The position numbers and the translations under genes are program-made. From positions 62,001 through 126,000 of the forward strand of contig DINS01000021.1 of the NCBI GenBank assembly GCA_002426015.1: a stretch of 64,000 nucleotides of DNA. Direction: 5' to 3'. This DNA is from Flavobacteriaceae bacterium UBA5534. GTDB lineage: Bacteria; Bacteroidota; Bacteroidia; Flavobacteriales; Flavobacteriaceae. Below, piece after piece: positions 9,206 to 18,507 of the stretch; the first letter of the stretch is position 1; every line of letters begins with the position of its first letter. The notes beneath the pieces were generated by a model that was not told the DNA's origin, did no database searches, and saw nothing but the letters and a program-made list of their open reading frames with translations.

Positions 9206-10066
9206 ATGACGATTAAAGGAATATTGATTCCCATAGGTGGAAATGAAGATAAAGGATTTGAAGATGATGAAATCCACAGACTTGATTATATAGAAGAAGG
9301 TATCTTATCGCATGTGGTAAATGCTGCTGGAGGTGTAAATGCCAAAATTGTTGTAATCCCAACAGCATCTAGTATTCCTGTTGAAGTAGGCGAAAATTAT
9401 TTGACTGCATTTTCAACGTTAGGATGCAAAAACGTTGACGTATTAAACATCAAATCAAAAAAAGATTCTGAAAAACCTGAAGCCATTGCACTTATAAAAA
9501 ATGCAGATTGCATCATGTTCTCTGGAGGTGATCAATCTAAAATTTCAAAGTATATTGGCAATACAACAATACATAAGGTTTTGTCAGAAAGATATATAAA
9601 CGATGCTAATTTTGTGATTGCTGGAACAAGTGCAGGAGCTATGGCCATGGCAAACGAAATGATTGCTGGAGGCAGTAGTGCAAAAGCGTTTGTAAAAGGA
9701 GCTGTTATTATGAGAAAAGGATTGGGACTGTCACCAAAAGTCATTATTGATACGCATTTTATTCAGAGAGGTCGTTTTGGCCGTCTATCGGAAGCTGTCG
9801 CAAAATTTCCAAATTTACTTGGCATTGGATTAGCAGAAGATACAGGTTTAATGATAAAAAACGGAAACGATTGCACCGTTATTGGCTCTGGAATGGCCAT
9901 TGTTTTTGATGGGAGTCATCTGACCCATAATAATGAAAAAATATTGCAAAAAGGAACACCAATGACCATGACCAATCTTAAGGTTCATGTATTGGCAAAT
10001 GGAGATCATTTTAATATTGATGATCGCCAAATAAAAGTTCTTCCAATAGAATCGCCTTTTGTCTAA
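9206..10066 (+). CDS. cphB: Cyanophycinase
   Basis: A 286-residue serine exopeptidase of family S51 that degrades cyanophycin to beta-Asp-Arg dipeptides in the cytoplasm. The nucleophile is Ser142 in GTSAGAMAMANEM, preceded by the family motif CIMFSGGDQSK, and the downstream DTHFIQRGRFGRL segment is characteristic of cyanophycinases. I chose the ATG at 9206; a TTG three codons upstream (9197) is also open. The gene is divergent from cphA with about 100 bp between the start codons, so both may be controlled from one short region, where a -7-like TATTTTTG lies at 9172-9179 on the plus strand. Two membrane-protein genes follow in the same direction. Confidence 0.95.
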   Translation: MTIKGILIPIGGNEDKGFEDDEIHRLDYIEEGILSHVVNAAGGVNAKIVVIPTASSIPVEVGENYLTAFSTLGCKNVDVLNIKSKKDSEKPEAIALIKNADCIMFSGGDQSKISKYIGNTTIHKVLSERYINDANFVIAGTSAGAMAMANEMIAGGSSAKAFVKGAVIMRKGLGLSPKVIIDTHFIQRGRFGRLSEAVAKFPNLLGIGLAEDTGLMIKNGNDCTVIGSGMAIVFDGSHLTHNNEKILQKGTPMTMTNLKVHVLANGDHFNIDDRQIKVLPIESPFV

Positions 10067-10120
10067 TTTTTTAGGAAAAGTACTTTTTTTCGAATACTTT
10101 CATTTCAATTATTCAAACTT

Positions 10121-10462
10121 ATGAGAGTTAGATTTTATATAGGCATCTTATTCCTTTCTATACAACTTGCGAGCATAGTTTATGCACGTTTTATACCTGA
10201 ACGGTTTTTTTGCTGGGCACCTTATGATAGCCATACGTTATTTGAGGTTTTTGTAACTATTGATGGTAAAACACTCTCACAACAAGAAACAGAAAAACGT
10301 TACGGTTATAAAATGAAAGGTTGGGAACAACGGTCAATCGATAATATTTTTTCTCTCATAAGGCAATATGAAAGAACCTATGGCAAAAATGATCGTGCAG
10401 AAGTAAAAGTAATCTATTCAACTAATGGACATCCTGAAAAAGAATGGAAACTAACACGGTAA
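10121..10462 (+). CDS. Hypothetical protein with one N-terminal membrane segment (113 aa)
   Basis: A 113-residue protein with a single hydrophobic segment (about residues 5-22) followed by a mainly polar domain rich in Arg, Lys and Glu, with a FFCWAPYDSHTLFEV stretch. I do not recognise a family. It starts 54 bp behind cphB and overlaps the next gene by 19 bp, a close coupling that suggests it works with the downstream multi-pass membrane protein. Whether this pair is tied to cyanophycin metabolism or only neighbours it cannot be decided here. Confidence 0.7.
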   Translation: MRVRFYIGILFLSIQLASIVYARFIPERFFCWAPYDSHTLFEVFVTIDGKTLSQQETEKRYGYKMKGWEQRSIDNIFSLIRQYERTYGKNDRAEVKVIYSTNGHPEKEWKLTR

Positions 10463-11574
10463 TTCAACAATCATCTTTCTGGAAACGACCTTTACAATTT
10501 GAAGGTACGCCTTTGTTACCAAATGTTTTGTTGATGTGCAAATTAATTGTACTGCTCTTGTTGGCTCACCATATTTTTGCTAAAATCGAAGACCCTTTTA
10601 TTCCGTTTATTCCAGCTTTAGATATTTTTCATACTATCCCAAACCTATTCAAACTGGTTTTAAGGAGCTTACTTGTCATTTCGGTTACCACACTTTTTTT
10701 TAATTTTTATGTCAGGACATCTGTCATTGTAATAGGCAGCATCGTTATCTTAAGTATTTTAGCTTCAAAACCAGATTTTTATAATCATACTTTTATTTGT
10801 GGTTGTGCCTTGTTCCTATCAGGATTGACAAATAACAAACAGCCTCCATATTTGCTTTTTTTACAATTGGGGCTTGTGTATTTTGGCGCCTCAATTAATA
10901 AAATTTTTGATGCCGATTGGTGGTCAGGAGCCTTTATGCATAATTGGTTGGCTGTAGCTAGAGAAAATCCTTTTTATTTACTCGTTTCAAAATGGTTTCC
11001 ACATCTTTGGTTTGCAAAATTTTTATCTTGGACTGCCATTTCTACAGAATTTATCATTGCTTTTATGGTTATAAGCAAAAAGTATAGAAACTTTGGTATT
11101 TGGTTTATTATCATTTTTCATACGATTTTATTCACAATGACATCTTTTCGATATGGTCATTTTATTGAATCGTTAGCGTTGATATTATTGGCTTTTTTGG
11201 CTTGGCCAAAAGGCAACATGCTTGTAGAGCATAAACCCAATGCTTATCATCTATTTAGAAAAATAATGCGCTTGATGGATTGGGACAATAAAATTATTTG
11301 GAAAGAAAAGAAGTTTGAAGATAATTCATTTATAGAATTAACAACTCAAACAAAAAAAGTAACCAATGATGTTGCTATAAAAAATATCATTTTATATACT
11401 CCTGCTTTTTATATCATTCTTGTGGTTTCAGATATGGTGTTATATGTCATTTTATACAATCATAGAACAACTCTATTTGTATTAAATGCAATCACGATAT
11501 GGGCTTTAATTATTTACTTTTTACCAATTAATTGGTCAAACTATTTTAATAAAAAGAAGACTACTTATAAATAG
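10444..11574 (+). CDS. Multi-pass membrane protein, HTTM-like
   Basis: A 376-residue integral membrane protein with roughly 8 to 10 hydrophobic segments. The central stretch FGASINKIFDADWWSGAFMH and the later FHTILFTMTSFRYGHF resemble the HTTM (horizontally transferred transmembrane, gamma-carboxylase-like) and DoxX-related membrane proteins common in Bacteroidetes, although the carboxylase catalytic lysine cannot be assigned by eye. It overlaps the preceding 113-residue gene by 19 bp, and its 3' end overlaps the convergent isoaspartyl peptidase gene by 14 bp. The function is unknown; HTTM-like is a moderate-confidence call. Confidence 0.65.
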   Translation: METNTVIQQSSFWKRPLQFEGTPLLPNVLLMCKLIVLLLLAHHIFAKIEDPFIPFIPALDIFHTIPNLFKLVLRSLLVISVTTLFFNFYVRTSVIVIGSIVILSILASKPDFYNHTFICGCALFLSGLTNNKQPPYLLFLQLGLVYFGASINKIFDADWWSGAFMHNWLAVARENPFYLLVSKWFPHLWFAKFLSWTAISTEFIIAFMVISKKYRNFGIWFIIIFHTILFTMTSFRYGHFIESLALILLAFLAWPKGNMLVEHKPNAYHLFRKIMRLMDWDNKIIWKEKKFEDNSFIELTTQTKKVTNDVAIKNIILYTPAFYIILVVSDMVLYVILYNHRTTLFVLNAITIWALIIYFLPINWSNYFNKKKTTYK

Positions 11575-12499
11575 CAATCGTTTCTTTCCCTTGCGAGGTT
11601 TTAAAAGCGCGATACATCCCTTCGGTATTGAATGGCATAGCGATGTTTCCTTTTGCGTCAATTGCAATCAATCCACCATCTCCTTGTATTTTAAGGATTC
11701 TTTTATTTATAACTTCGTTTGACGCTTCCTCAACAGACATCCCTTTGTGCTCCATTAAACAGGACACATCATAAGCTACAACACCTCTAATAAAATATTC
11801 GCCACTTCCTGTACAACTTACAGCACAGGTTTTATTGTTTGCATAAGTACCAGCGCCAATCATTGGGCTATCACCAACGCGTCCCCATTTCTTGTTAGTC
11901 ATTCCTCCTGTCGATGTTGCCGCCGCAATATTCCCTTTTTGGTCGCAAGCAACTGCTCCCACAGTTCCAAATTTGCCATCCTTTTTTGCACTATGATCCA
12001 ATTGAAAATTGTCACTGTCTTTTATATCTTGCCATTGTTGGTATCGTAAATTATCATAAAAATACTCTGGTGTTTCAATGGTGTGACCATTACTTTTAGC
12101 AAACTTCATAGCACCTTCACCAGCCAAAAAAACATGATAACTTTTATCCATGATATCGCGAGCTAATGACACAGGGTTTTTAATTCCGGTCACTAAAGAG
12201 ACTGCACCAGCTTTAAGATTTTCACCGTCCATAATTGCAGCATCCATTTCGTGTGTACCTTCGGCTGTAAATACCGAGCCTTTCCCAGCATTAAATAGTG
12301 GAGAATCTTCCAATAATTTGACTGCAACCTCAACTGCATCAACTGCGCTTCCACCTTTTTCTAAAACAGTATAACCTTGCGATAATGCATTTTGTAAAGC
12401 AGCTTTGTATTGAGTTTCCAGTTGTTCAGTCATCAAACCTTTTACGAGTGTTCCAGCACCTCCGTGAATGGCAATTGAAAAATTATTCATTAGTATCAT
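11561..12499 (-). CDS. Isoaspartyl peptidase / L-asparaginase (plant-type Ntn hydrolase)
   Basis: A 312-residue Ntn-hydrolase of the IaaA/plant-type asparaginase family that splits beta-aspartyl dipeptides and often L-asparagine. Features are the opening IAIHGGAGTL, the autocleavage nucleophile Thr179 in KFGTVGAVACD, and GGMTNKKWGRVGDSPMIGAGTYA. No signal peptide is visible, so it is cytoplasmic. ATG codons at 12499 and 12490 are both possible starts. Since cyanophycinase releases beta-Asp-Arg, an isoaspartyl peptidase is the enzyme needed for the last step, and its place two genes from cphB supports that role (inference). The 3' end overlaps the convergent HTTM-like gene. Confidence 0.92.
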   Translation of the reverse strand: MILMNNFSIAIHGGAGTLVKGLMTEQLETQYKAALQNALSQGYTVLEKGGSAVDAVEVAVKLLEDSPLFNAGKGSVFTAEGTHEMDAAIMDGENLKAGAVSLVTGIKNPVSLARDIMDKSYHVFLAGEGAMKFAKSNGHTIETPEYFYDNLRYQQWQDIKDSDNFQLDHSAKKDGKFGTVGAVACDQKGNIAAATSTGGMTNKKWGRVGDSPMIGAGTYANNKTCAVSCTGSGEYFIRGVVAYDVSCLMEHKGMSVEEASNEVINKRILKIQGDGGLIAIDAKGNIAMPFNTEGMYRAFKTSQGKETIAIYK

Positions 12500-12591
12500 T
12501 ATTTATGGGCGAAAATTACAAATTGCATTTCATTTAATTTCAATTCGACCCATAAGTTTTGTAGTTTTATGGTCTTCAATACAAAAACACA

Positions 12592-15429
12592 ATGTCAGAC
12601 CAAAAACGACTTTTTTTAGTAGATGCTTATGCATTGATTTTTCGTGGCTACTATGCCTTTATAAAAAACCCTAGAATTAATTCTAAGGGACTTGATACTT
12701 CAGCCATATTAGGTTTTACCAACTCATTGTTAGATGTCATAAAACGTGAACGCCCAGATCATTTAGCGGTTTGTTTTGATAAAGGCGGAAGTGTCGACCG
12801 AGTTGAAATGTTTGATGCATACAAAGCCAACAGAGATGCAACACCAGAAGCTATTAAGATTGCTGTGCCTTACATAGAACAGATTTTAAGAGCCATGCAC
12901 ATCCCTATTATGGTCAAAGATGGTTTTGAAGCTGACGATGTTATTGGGACACTTTCTAAACAAGCTGAAAAAGAAGGCTATAAAACTTTTATGGTGACAC
13001 CAGATAAGGATTTTGCACAATTGGTAAGCGAAAACATATTTATGTACCGACCAGTTTTTGGTGGCGGATACGAAACTTGGGGTATTGAAGAAGTAAAAGC
13101 AAAATTTGAAGTTGAAGACCCATTGCAGGTCATTGACTTTTTAGGCATGATGGGAGATTCATCCGACAATATTCCTGGACTGCCTGGTGTTGGTGAAAAA
13201 ACAGCCAAAAAGTTTATTGCGCAATATGGAAGTATGGAAAACCTTTTGGCTAATACACACGAGCTAAAAGGAAAAATGAAAGAAAACATAGAAGCCAATA
13301 AAGAACTGGGATTGCTCTCAAAAAAATTGGCAACAATCATGCTCGATGTTCCTGTGGATTTTGATGCTAAAGATTTTGAAATGTCAGAGCCCAATATTGA
13401 AGAGGTTACCAATATTTTTCAGGAGTTAGAGTTTAGACAACTACTCACAAACTTTCAGAAAACATTTTCAGCAGAAACCACTACCGAAACACCGCAACCG
13501 AATTCCACAGAAAAACCAAAAGAGGTCAAAAAACCAACATCAGCAGGCGCTGGTCAATTCTCGTTATTTGATGCTCAAGGCAATGAAGAAGCAATTATAA
13601 CATCTCAAAATGCCAGAATCACATCAGCAACAAACTCGCATTTTTATCAAAGTGTGGCATCAGGAATGGCCACCAAACTATTTATACAAAACCTGATGAA
13701 ACAAACCAGTGTGTGTTTTGATACCGAAACCACTGGCATTGACCCAATAACTGCAGAATTAGTTGGTATTGCTTTTTCTTGGGAAGCTGGAAAAGGCTTC
13801 TATTTACCATTCCCAGAAAATAAAGACGAAGCACAAGAACTTATTGAGCAATTACGTCCGTTTTTTGAAAGTGAAACCATTCAAAAAATAGGTCAGAATT
13901 TAAAATACGATATTAAGGTTCTTCGAAAATATAATGTAAAAGTAAAAGGCAAACTGTTTGATACCATGTTAGCACATTATCTCATAAATCCAGATATGAG
14001 GCATAACATGGATGTATTAGCAGAAACTTATCTAAATTATACGCCTATTTCTATAGAAGAATTAATAGGTAAAAAAGGGAAAAATCAGCTTTCAATGAGA
14101 GACGTTCCTTTAGATAAGCAAACTGAATATGCTGTGGAAGATGCAGATATAACACTTCAGCTAAAAGAGCATTTTGAAAAAGAATTAGGCGACGCTAATA
14201 CTCAAAAATTGTTTGATGAGATCGAAATTCCACTACTTCGTGTCTTGGCTGATATGGAACTTGAAGGAATTAATCTAGATGAAGATTTTTTAAATTCACT
14301 TTCGGAACAATTGGATAGCGATATCAAAACTTTGGAAGCGAATATTTATAAAGAGGCAGGAGAGGAATTCAATATTGCATCACCTAAACAATTGGGTGAT
14401 ATTTTATTTGATAAACTTAAATTGGTCGATAAGCCAAAGAAAACAAAAACAGGACAATATGCGACCTCTGAAGATATTTTGAGTTATTTGGCAAAAGATC
14501 ATGAGATTATTCAACATATTTTGGATTATCGAGGTCTTGCAAAACTGAAAAGCACTTATGTTGATGCTTTGCCTACACAAGTAGAGCCATCTACTGGAAG
14601 GGTTCATACCGATTATATGCAAACCGTTGCCGCAACAGGACGTTTGAGCAGCAATAACCCTAACCTACAAAACATTCCAATCCGTACCGAACGCGGACGC
14701 CAGGTAAGAAAAGCATTTATTCCAAGAGATGAAAATTACATTTTACTAGCGGCAGATTATTCTCAAATAGAGCTACGCATTATTGCCGCTTTGAGCAAGG
14801 AAGAAACCATGATCAATGCCTTCAAAAAAGGAGAAGATATTCATGCTTCAACAGCTTCAAAAGTATTTAATGTCCCCATAGAGGAAGTTACGCGTGAACA
14901 ACGTAGCAACGCCAAAACGGTCAATTTTGGAATCATCTATGGTGTATCTGCCTTCGGATTGAGCAACCAAACCGATTTATCACGTGGCGAGGCCAAAGAG
15001 CTAATTGACACCTATTATGCCACCTATCCTAAATTGCGAAATTTTATCAGCGAACAGGTTGATTTTGCACGCAACAATGGCTATGTACAAACCGTTTTGG
15101 GCAGGCGTCGTTATTTAAACGACATCAACTCCAGAAACGCAGTTGTGAGGAGTGCTGCCGAACGTAATGCTGTCAATGCACCAATACAAGGAAGTGCGGC
15201 AGATATTATTAAAATTGCGATGATTAACATCCATAAAAAACTGGAAGAAGGCAATTACAAAACCAAAATGTTGTTACAAGTACACGATGAGTTGGTGTTT
15301 GATGTTTATAAACCAGAATTGGAGCCCATCAAAACCCTCGTTAAAACTGAAATGGAAAACGCCTATATATTGGACGTACCATTAGATGTCGATTTGGGCG
15401 TTGGCAATGATTGGCTAGAGGCACATTAG
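12592..15429 (+). CDS. polA: DNA polymerase I
   Basis: A 945-residue three-domain polymerase for Okazaki-fragment maturation and repair. The 5'-nuclease domain covers about residues 1-300 (LFLVDAYALIFRGYYAF at the start, DGFEADDVIGTL and SSDNIPGLPGVGEKTA further on). The 3'-5' exonuclease follows at about 340-530, with the catalytic CFDTETTG near residue 376, so proofreading looks intact. The polymerase domain has motif A LAADYSQIELRI (about 718-730), the O-helix region with TVNFGIIYGVSAFG, and motif C QVHDEL near residue 896. The length is normal for Bacteroidetes, and the gene is monocistronic. It converges with the PsiD-like decarboxylase gene with 9 bp between the stop codons. Confidence 0.98.
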   Translation: MSDQKRLFLVDAYALIFRGYYAFIKNPRINSKGLDTSAILGFTNSLLDVIKRERPDHLAVCFDKGGSVDRVEMFDAYKANRDATPEAIKIAVPYIEQILRAMHIPIMVKDGFEADDVIGTLSKQAEKEGYKTFMVTPDKDFAQLVSENIFMYRPVFGGGYETWGIEEVKAKFEVEDPLQVIDFLGMMGDSSDNIPGLPGVGEKTAKKFIAQYGSMENLLANTHELKGKMKENIEANKELGLLSKKLATIMLDVPVDFDAKDFEMSEPNIEEVTNIFQELEFRQLLTNFQKTFSAETTTETPQPNSTEKPKEVKKPTSAGAGQFSLFDAQGNEEAIITSQNARITSATNSHFYQSVASGMATKLFIQNLMKQTSVCFDTETTGIDPITAELVGIAFSWEAGKGFYLPFPENKDEAQELIEQLRPFFESETIQKIGQNLKYDIKVLRKYNVKVKGKLFDTMLAHYLINPDMRHNMDVLAETYLNYTPISIEELIGKKGKNQLSMRDVPLDKQTEYAVEDADITLQLKEHFEKELGDANTQKLFDEIEIPLLRVLADMELEGINLDEDFLNSLSEQLDSDIKTLEANIYKEAGEEFNIASPKQLGDILFDKLKLVDKPKKTKTGQYATSEDILSYLAKDHEIIQHILDYRGLAKLKSTYVDALPTQVEPSTGRVHTDYMQTVAATGRLSSNNPNLQNIPIRTERGRQVRKAFIPRDENYILLAADYSQIELRIIAALSKEETMINAFKKGEDIHASTASKVFNVPIEEVTREQRSNAKTVNFGIIYGVSAFGLSNQTDLSRGEAKELIDTYYATYPKLRNFISEQVDFARNNGYVQTVLGRRRYLNDINSRNAVVRSAAERNAVNAPIQGSAADIIKIAMINIHKKLEEGNYKTKMLLQVHDELVFDVYKPELEPIKTLVKTEMENAYILDVPLDVDLGVGNDWLEAH

Positions 15430-15438
15430 ATTAACAAT

Positions 15439-16623
15439 CTACTTTTTAAGAGCATTCATCGTACCCAAACGTTGACCCATAAGTATAGAGATTGAACTAA
15501 AAACGTCTTTTTGGTATAGCATAATATTGAGAGAACCTCCATAAGCAAAGTACCCAAGTTCATCTCCTTTTTTAATAGGTACTGGAACAGATCCTGGAGG
15601 GACCATGGTTGATTTGTTATTGACAACAGAAGGATGAATGGAGCTTATAGTGTTTAGTCCCACAGGTATTAAAGCAACATAACCATAATCTTTAGTTTCT
15701 ATAATAAAATAAGCACGATGAAAGTCTTCAAAAATGCTAAAATCGGTTGTACTCTCACCTATATCACCTTTATTAAACCAATCTTCGCCATCCAAAATTC
15801 CGTTATAAATCCCTGCAACTTCTTGTGACTCTACAATTTTTCCGGTTACTGGTGCATGATAATGATGGTAACTATTTGGCATCAAAACACAAGACACAGC
15901 AGTTCCATCAACAAAGTATTTGGCATATTTTGAGCCATTCAAGAGGTCATGTACATTGATATGTCTTGTTTTTACTTTTAATGGTGTTGTTAAGGTTAAA
16001 TCGGACTCAATAAAATTAATTTCTGTATCACCTGAAGCAACAACGACAGAGTCATCATCTGCACTCGCAATTGGTCTTGGGTCTTTAGATATTTTTAGTT
16101 TTCGCGTGAAAAATTCATTGAACGATTTGAAGCCTCCTTCTGGAACTACAAAATCGTCAATTTTAGTAGAAGGGTCTTCCATCCATTTCTTAATGTACAG
16201 CAATGATTCTGGTGAATCCATAAAGTTGCCTCGCGCTTTGATAAACTTTACTGACCAATTAAAAATCTCTTTAGAATAAGGTACATTTGAATTTTTTCGA
16301 CTTTCAAACGTATTGAGAAAGTCAAAAGCTTTTTTGTTCTCCAAATAAAAATAAGTAAATGGCATAATCTTACCCAAACCACCTACTGGAGTAGGCAAAA
16401 ACGTAAACCAGTTTTCAAAATACGTAACTAAATAATCAATCTTTTTACCTATCCAAGGGTTTGGCTTCCCATTTTGCAACGTAGGTGTTAAATTAGCAAT
16501 GGCTTCATCAAAAGCTTTTACGACTTCTGGGTTGCTTACTATCTCTCTTAATTCTTGCATCAGTTGCTTCATTTCAGAATTTAAAGGTGGTTGCAAGTCG
16601 GTTAAATCGATGTCTTGACTCAT
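15439..16623 (-). CDS. Phosphatidylserine-decarboxylase-like protein (PsiD-like)
   Basis: A 394-residue protein whose C-terminal half (about 165-380) is a pyruvoyl-dependent decarboxylase of the phosphatidylserine decarboxylase family: FNEFFTRKL (168-176) followed by DPRPIA, YHHYHAPVTG (252-261), and the self-cleavage motif GGS at 362-364, where Ser364 would become the pyruvoyl group. The N-terminal 160 residues match the extra PSDC-type domain found in soluble PSD-like enzymes such as fungal PsiD (L-tryptophan decarboxylase), and no membrane helix is seen. The substrate is therefore open: an aromatic or other amino acid as well as a phospholipid. It starts 21 bp behind the 584-residue unknown gene, so the two form an operon. 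Confidence 0.85.
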   Translation of the reverse strand: MSQDIDLTDLQPPLNSEMKQLMQELREIVSNPEVVKAFDEAIANLTPTLQNGKPNPWIGKKIDYLVTYFENWFTFLPTPVGGLGKIMPFTYFYLENKKAFDFLNTFESRKNSNVPYSKEIFNWSVKFIKARGNFMDSPESLLYIKKWMEDPSTKIDDFVVPEGGFKSFNEFFTRKLKISKDPRPIASADDDSVVVASGDTEINFIESDLTLTTPLKVKTRHINVHDLLNGSKYAKYFVDGTAVSCVLMPNSYHHYHAPVTGKIVESQEVAGIYNGILDGEDWFNKGDIGESTTDFSIFEDFHRAYFIIETKDYGYVALIPVGLNTISSIHPSVVNNKSTMVPPGSVPVPIKKGDELGYFAYGGSLNIMLYQKDVFSSISILMGQRLGTMNALKK

Positions 16624-16644
16624 GATCTTATTATTTTGAAAACG

Positions 16645-18399
16645 TTATATTGATTTTAATTGTGCCTCACTTATATCGATAATGGTACAAACTTCTGTAA
16701 CCGTAACAAACTCATCTGATTCGTACATGCCATTACTAATTAAGTGTGTAATCGCAGGAGGTGTATTGAATTCTATTTTTTTAGGGTCTTTTATATACAA
16801 AGCTTTGGCGTTTTCAAGGTCTTGCTTACAACCTTCCATAAATTGCACATAAGCATCTGTTGGAGATACTGTACCTCCTTTTATAATGCTATCCCAATGT
16901 GTTACAACTCCTAAAAGTGCCCATGCAGCAATAGCTTTTGGCATTGGATCGCTTTTTACAAAATCCAAAATGCCTTTAAAGCTTTTTAGTTTTTTAAGTT
17001 CGTCGTCTAAATTATTGGATGCATCGTTTTTACCACCATAAGCAACAACTAATTCTTCAAAGGTTGCTTTTAAATAGCTATCTGGATTTTTAGCTGCATT
17101 CATTTTAGCGTCAGCAATCATTAACTTATCAACGATTGGCATCGCATGCCATAAATAATTCAATTTACTAATTCCCATTCTGTCATCTATGGTATCCATA
17201 AAACCTAAAATAACAGCACTACACAAAATAGGCCCTACATCTAGCATATCTGCATACATTTGAACAATATCAAAAATGACATCTGCTGATGTTTGTGCTG
17301 CCCAAGATGTTGCTTTATCGGGAGGTAATGGTTTTTTACCTTTAAAAGAACCCATATCCCCATTAATTCTCGCTTTTTCATAGGCTTCGTATTCGGCTAA
17401 TGTAAACGGTCTGATTTGTTCAACCGTTAAGCCTTGTTGCTTCCAAACAGGCTCAAAATACGTTTCGTCTGATGGCAGAAATCCAGGATCTGGACCAATG
17501 ACATTGTTATAAAACAGTTTGAATTTTTTAAATAAATCGGCACCTTCAGTTGTACCATATACTTCCTGAAATGATGCTAAATTGTGTGGCAAGTTTAAAG
17601 CAATCGTAGCGACCAAAGTTTTATGTGCTGCACAATAGGTGTTCCAGGAATCATCAGTGTGTAAATAGCTTTCATAATTAATCCAGTCTCTATAAAACAT
17701 GAGTGCTGTGTTAATATCAACTGGCCTGAATTTGGAATGCTTATAAATCTGTGCATTTGCGCTTGGAAATTCCACACCACTATTCAAACAAACATCCACA
17801 TAAGTCAAATTTTTATTTACCGTTGCTTGCGGCACATTTTTAAGTGATATAATTTGAACATTGGCTGGATACCCAAATATCGTCTGATTGGCTTCACCAG
17901 TAACACCAAATCGATGCCAATGGTACAACATTGGCGCATTGGTCGTGTAGCCTTTCCCATAGTAGGCACCAAGATGTGTGAAGCCCATTTCGATTTTTTC
18001 GGAGGTTGGCGACAATAGTTCTTGAATGGTTCCTTTATTCAGTTCCGGATGAAAATAATTGATGAGCGCATATATAGGCTCATTGGCTTTGAGATTCATT
18101 TTCTTACGGAGGAAATCATCTATATAATAAAAGCCCGATTTATAGTTTTTATCAGGTCCCATAATACTATCGTTATTGCTTACAGGTACAAAGTGCATTC
18201 CGACGCTTCCATCAGCTAGCCTATATTGATAATCTTTAACAACAAATGAAGCGCCATTAGGAAGTATGACTTCAGTAGAGCCAAATTTGTCTCTGGCAAT
18301 TTTGTAATTTTTAAGGGCTTGGTCAGTTAATTCGAAATCACCAGCATAGGTTGATTTACCGGCATCGTGAAAGATTGGATTTCTGTAAGGGATTTGCAT
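16645..18399 (-). CDS. Hypothetical 584-aa protein, upstream partner of PsiD-like decarboxylase
   Basis: A 584-residue soluble protein with no signal peptide or membrane helix that I cannot assign. Residues 138-154 (MGFTHLGAYYGKGYTTN) look like the histidine segment of circularly permuted papain-like folds of the YiiX/LRAT type. A lone cysteine, Cys204 in TYVDVCLNSG, follows 62 residues later in the place where those enzymes carry their nucleophile. The rest (about 230-560) looks helical with Trp, Tyr and Met residues and an acidic DDRMGISKLNYLWH segment. It is the first gene of a two-gene operon with the decarboxylase. The papain-like suggestion is weak; the reality of the gene is not in doubt. 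Confidence 0.8.
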   Translation of the reverse strand: MQIPYRNPIFHDAGKSTYAGDFELTDQALKNYKIARDKFGSTEVILPNGASFVVKDYQYRLADGSVGMHFVPVSNNDSIMGPDKNYKSGFYYIDDFLRKKMNLKANEPIYALINYFHPELNKGTIQELLSPTSEKIEMGFTHLGAYYGKGYTTNAPMLYHWHRFGVTGEANQTIFGYPANVQIISLKNVPQATVNKNLTYVDVCLNSGVEFPSANAQIYKHSKFRPVDINTALMFYRDWINYESYLHTDDSWNTYCAAHKTLVATIALNLPHNLASFQEVYGTTEGADLFKKFKLFYNNVIGPDPGFLPSDETYFEPVWKQQGLTVEQIRPFTLAEYEAYEKARINGDMGSFKGKKPLPPDKATSWAAQTSADVIFDIVQMYADMLDVGPILCSAVILGFMDTIDDRMGISKLNYLWHAMPIVDKLMIADAKMNAAKNPDSYLKATFEELVVAYGGKNDASNNLDDELKKLKSFKGILDFVKSDPMPKAIAAWALLGVVTHWDSIIKGGTVSPTDAYVQFMEGCKQDLENAKALYIKDPKKIEFNTPPAITHLISNGMYESDEFVTVTEVCTIIDISEAQLKSI

Positions 18400-18507
18400 G
18401 TTTCAATGGATTTAAAATGTTTAAGTTACGAATTTTTTACATTATAGATTATGTATCTACTTGATTATTAATTTAATACATTCGTTCATCAACGAAAAAC
18501 CATTATT

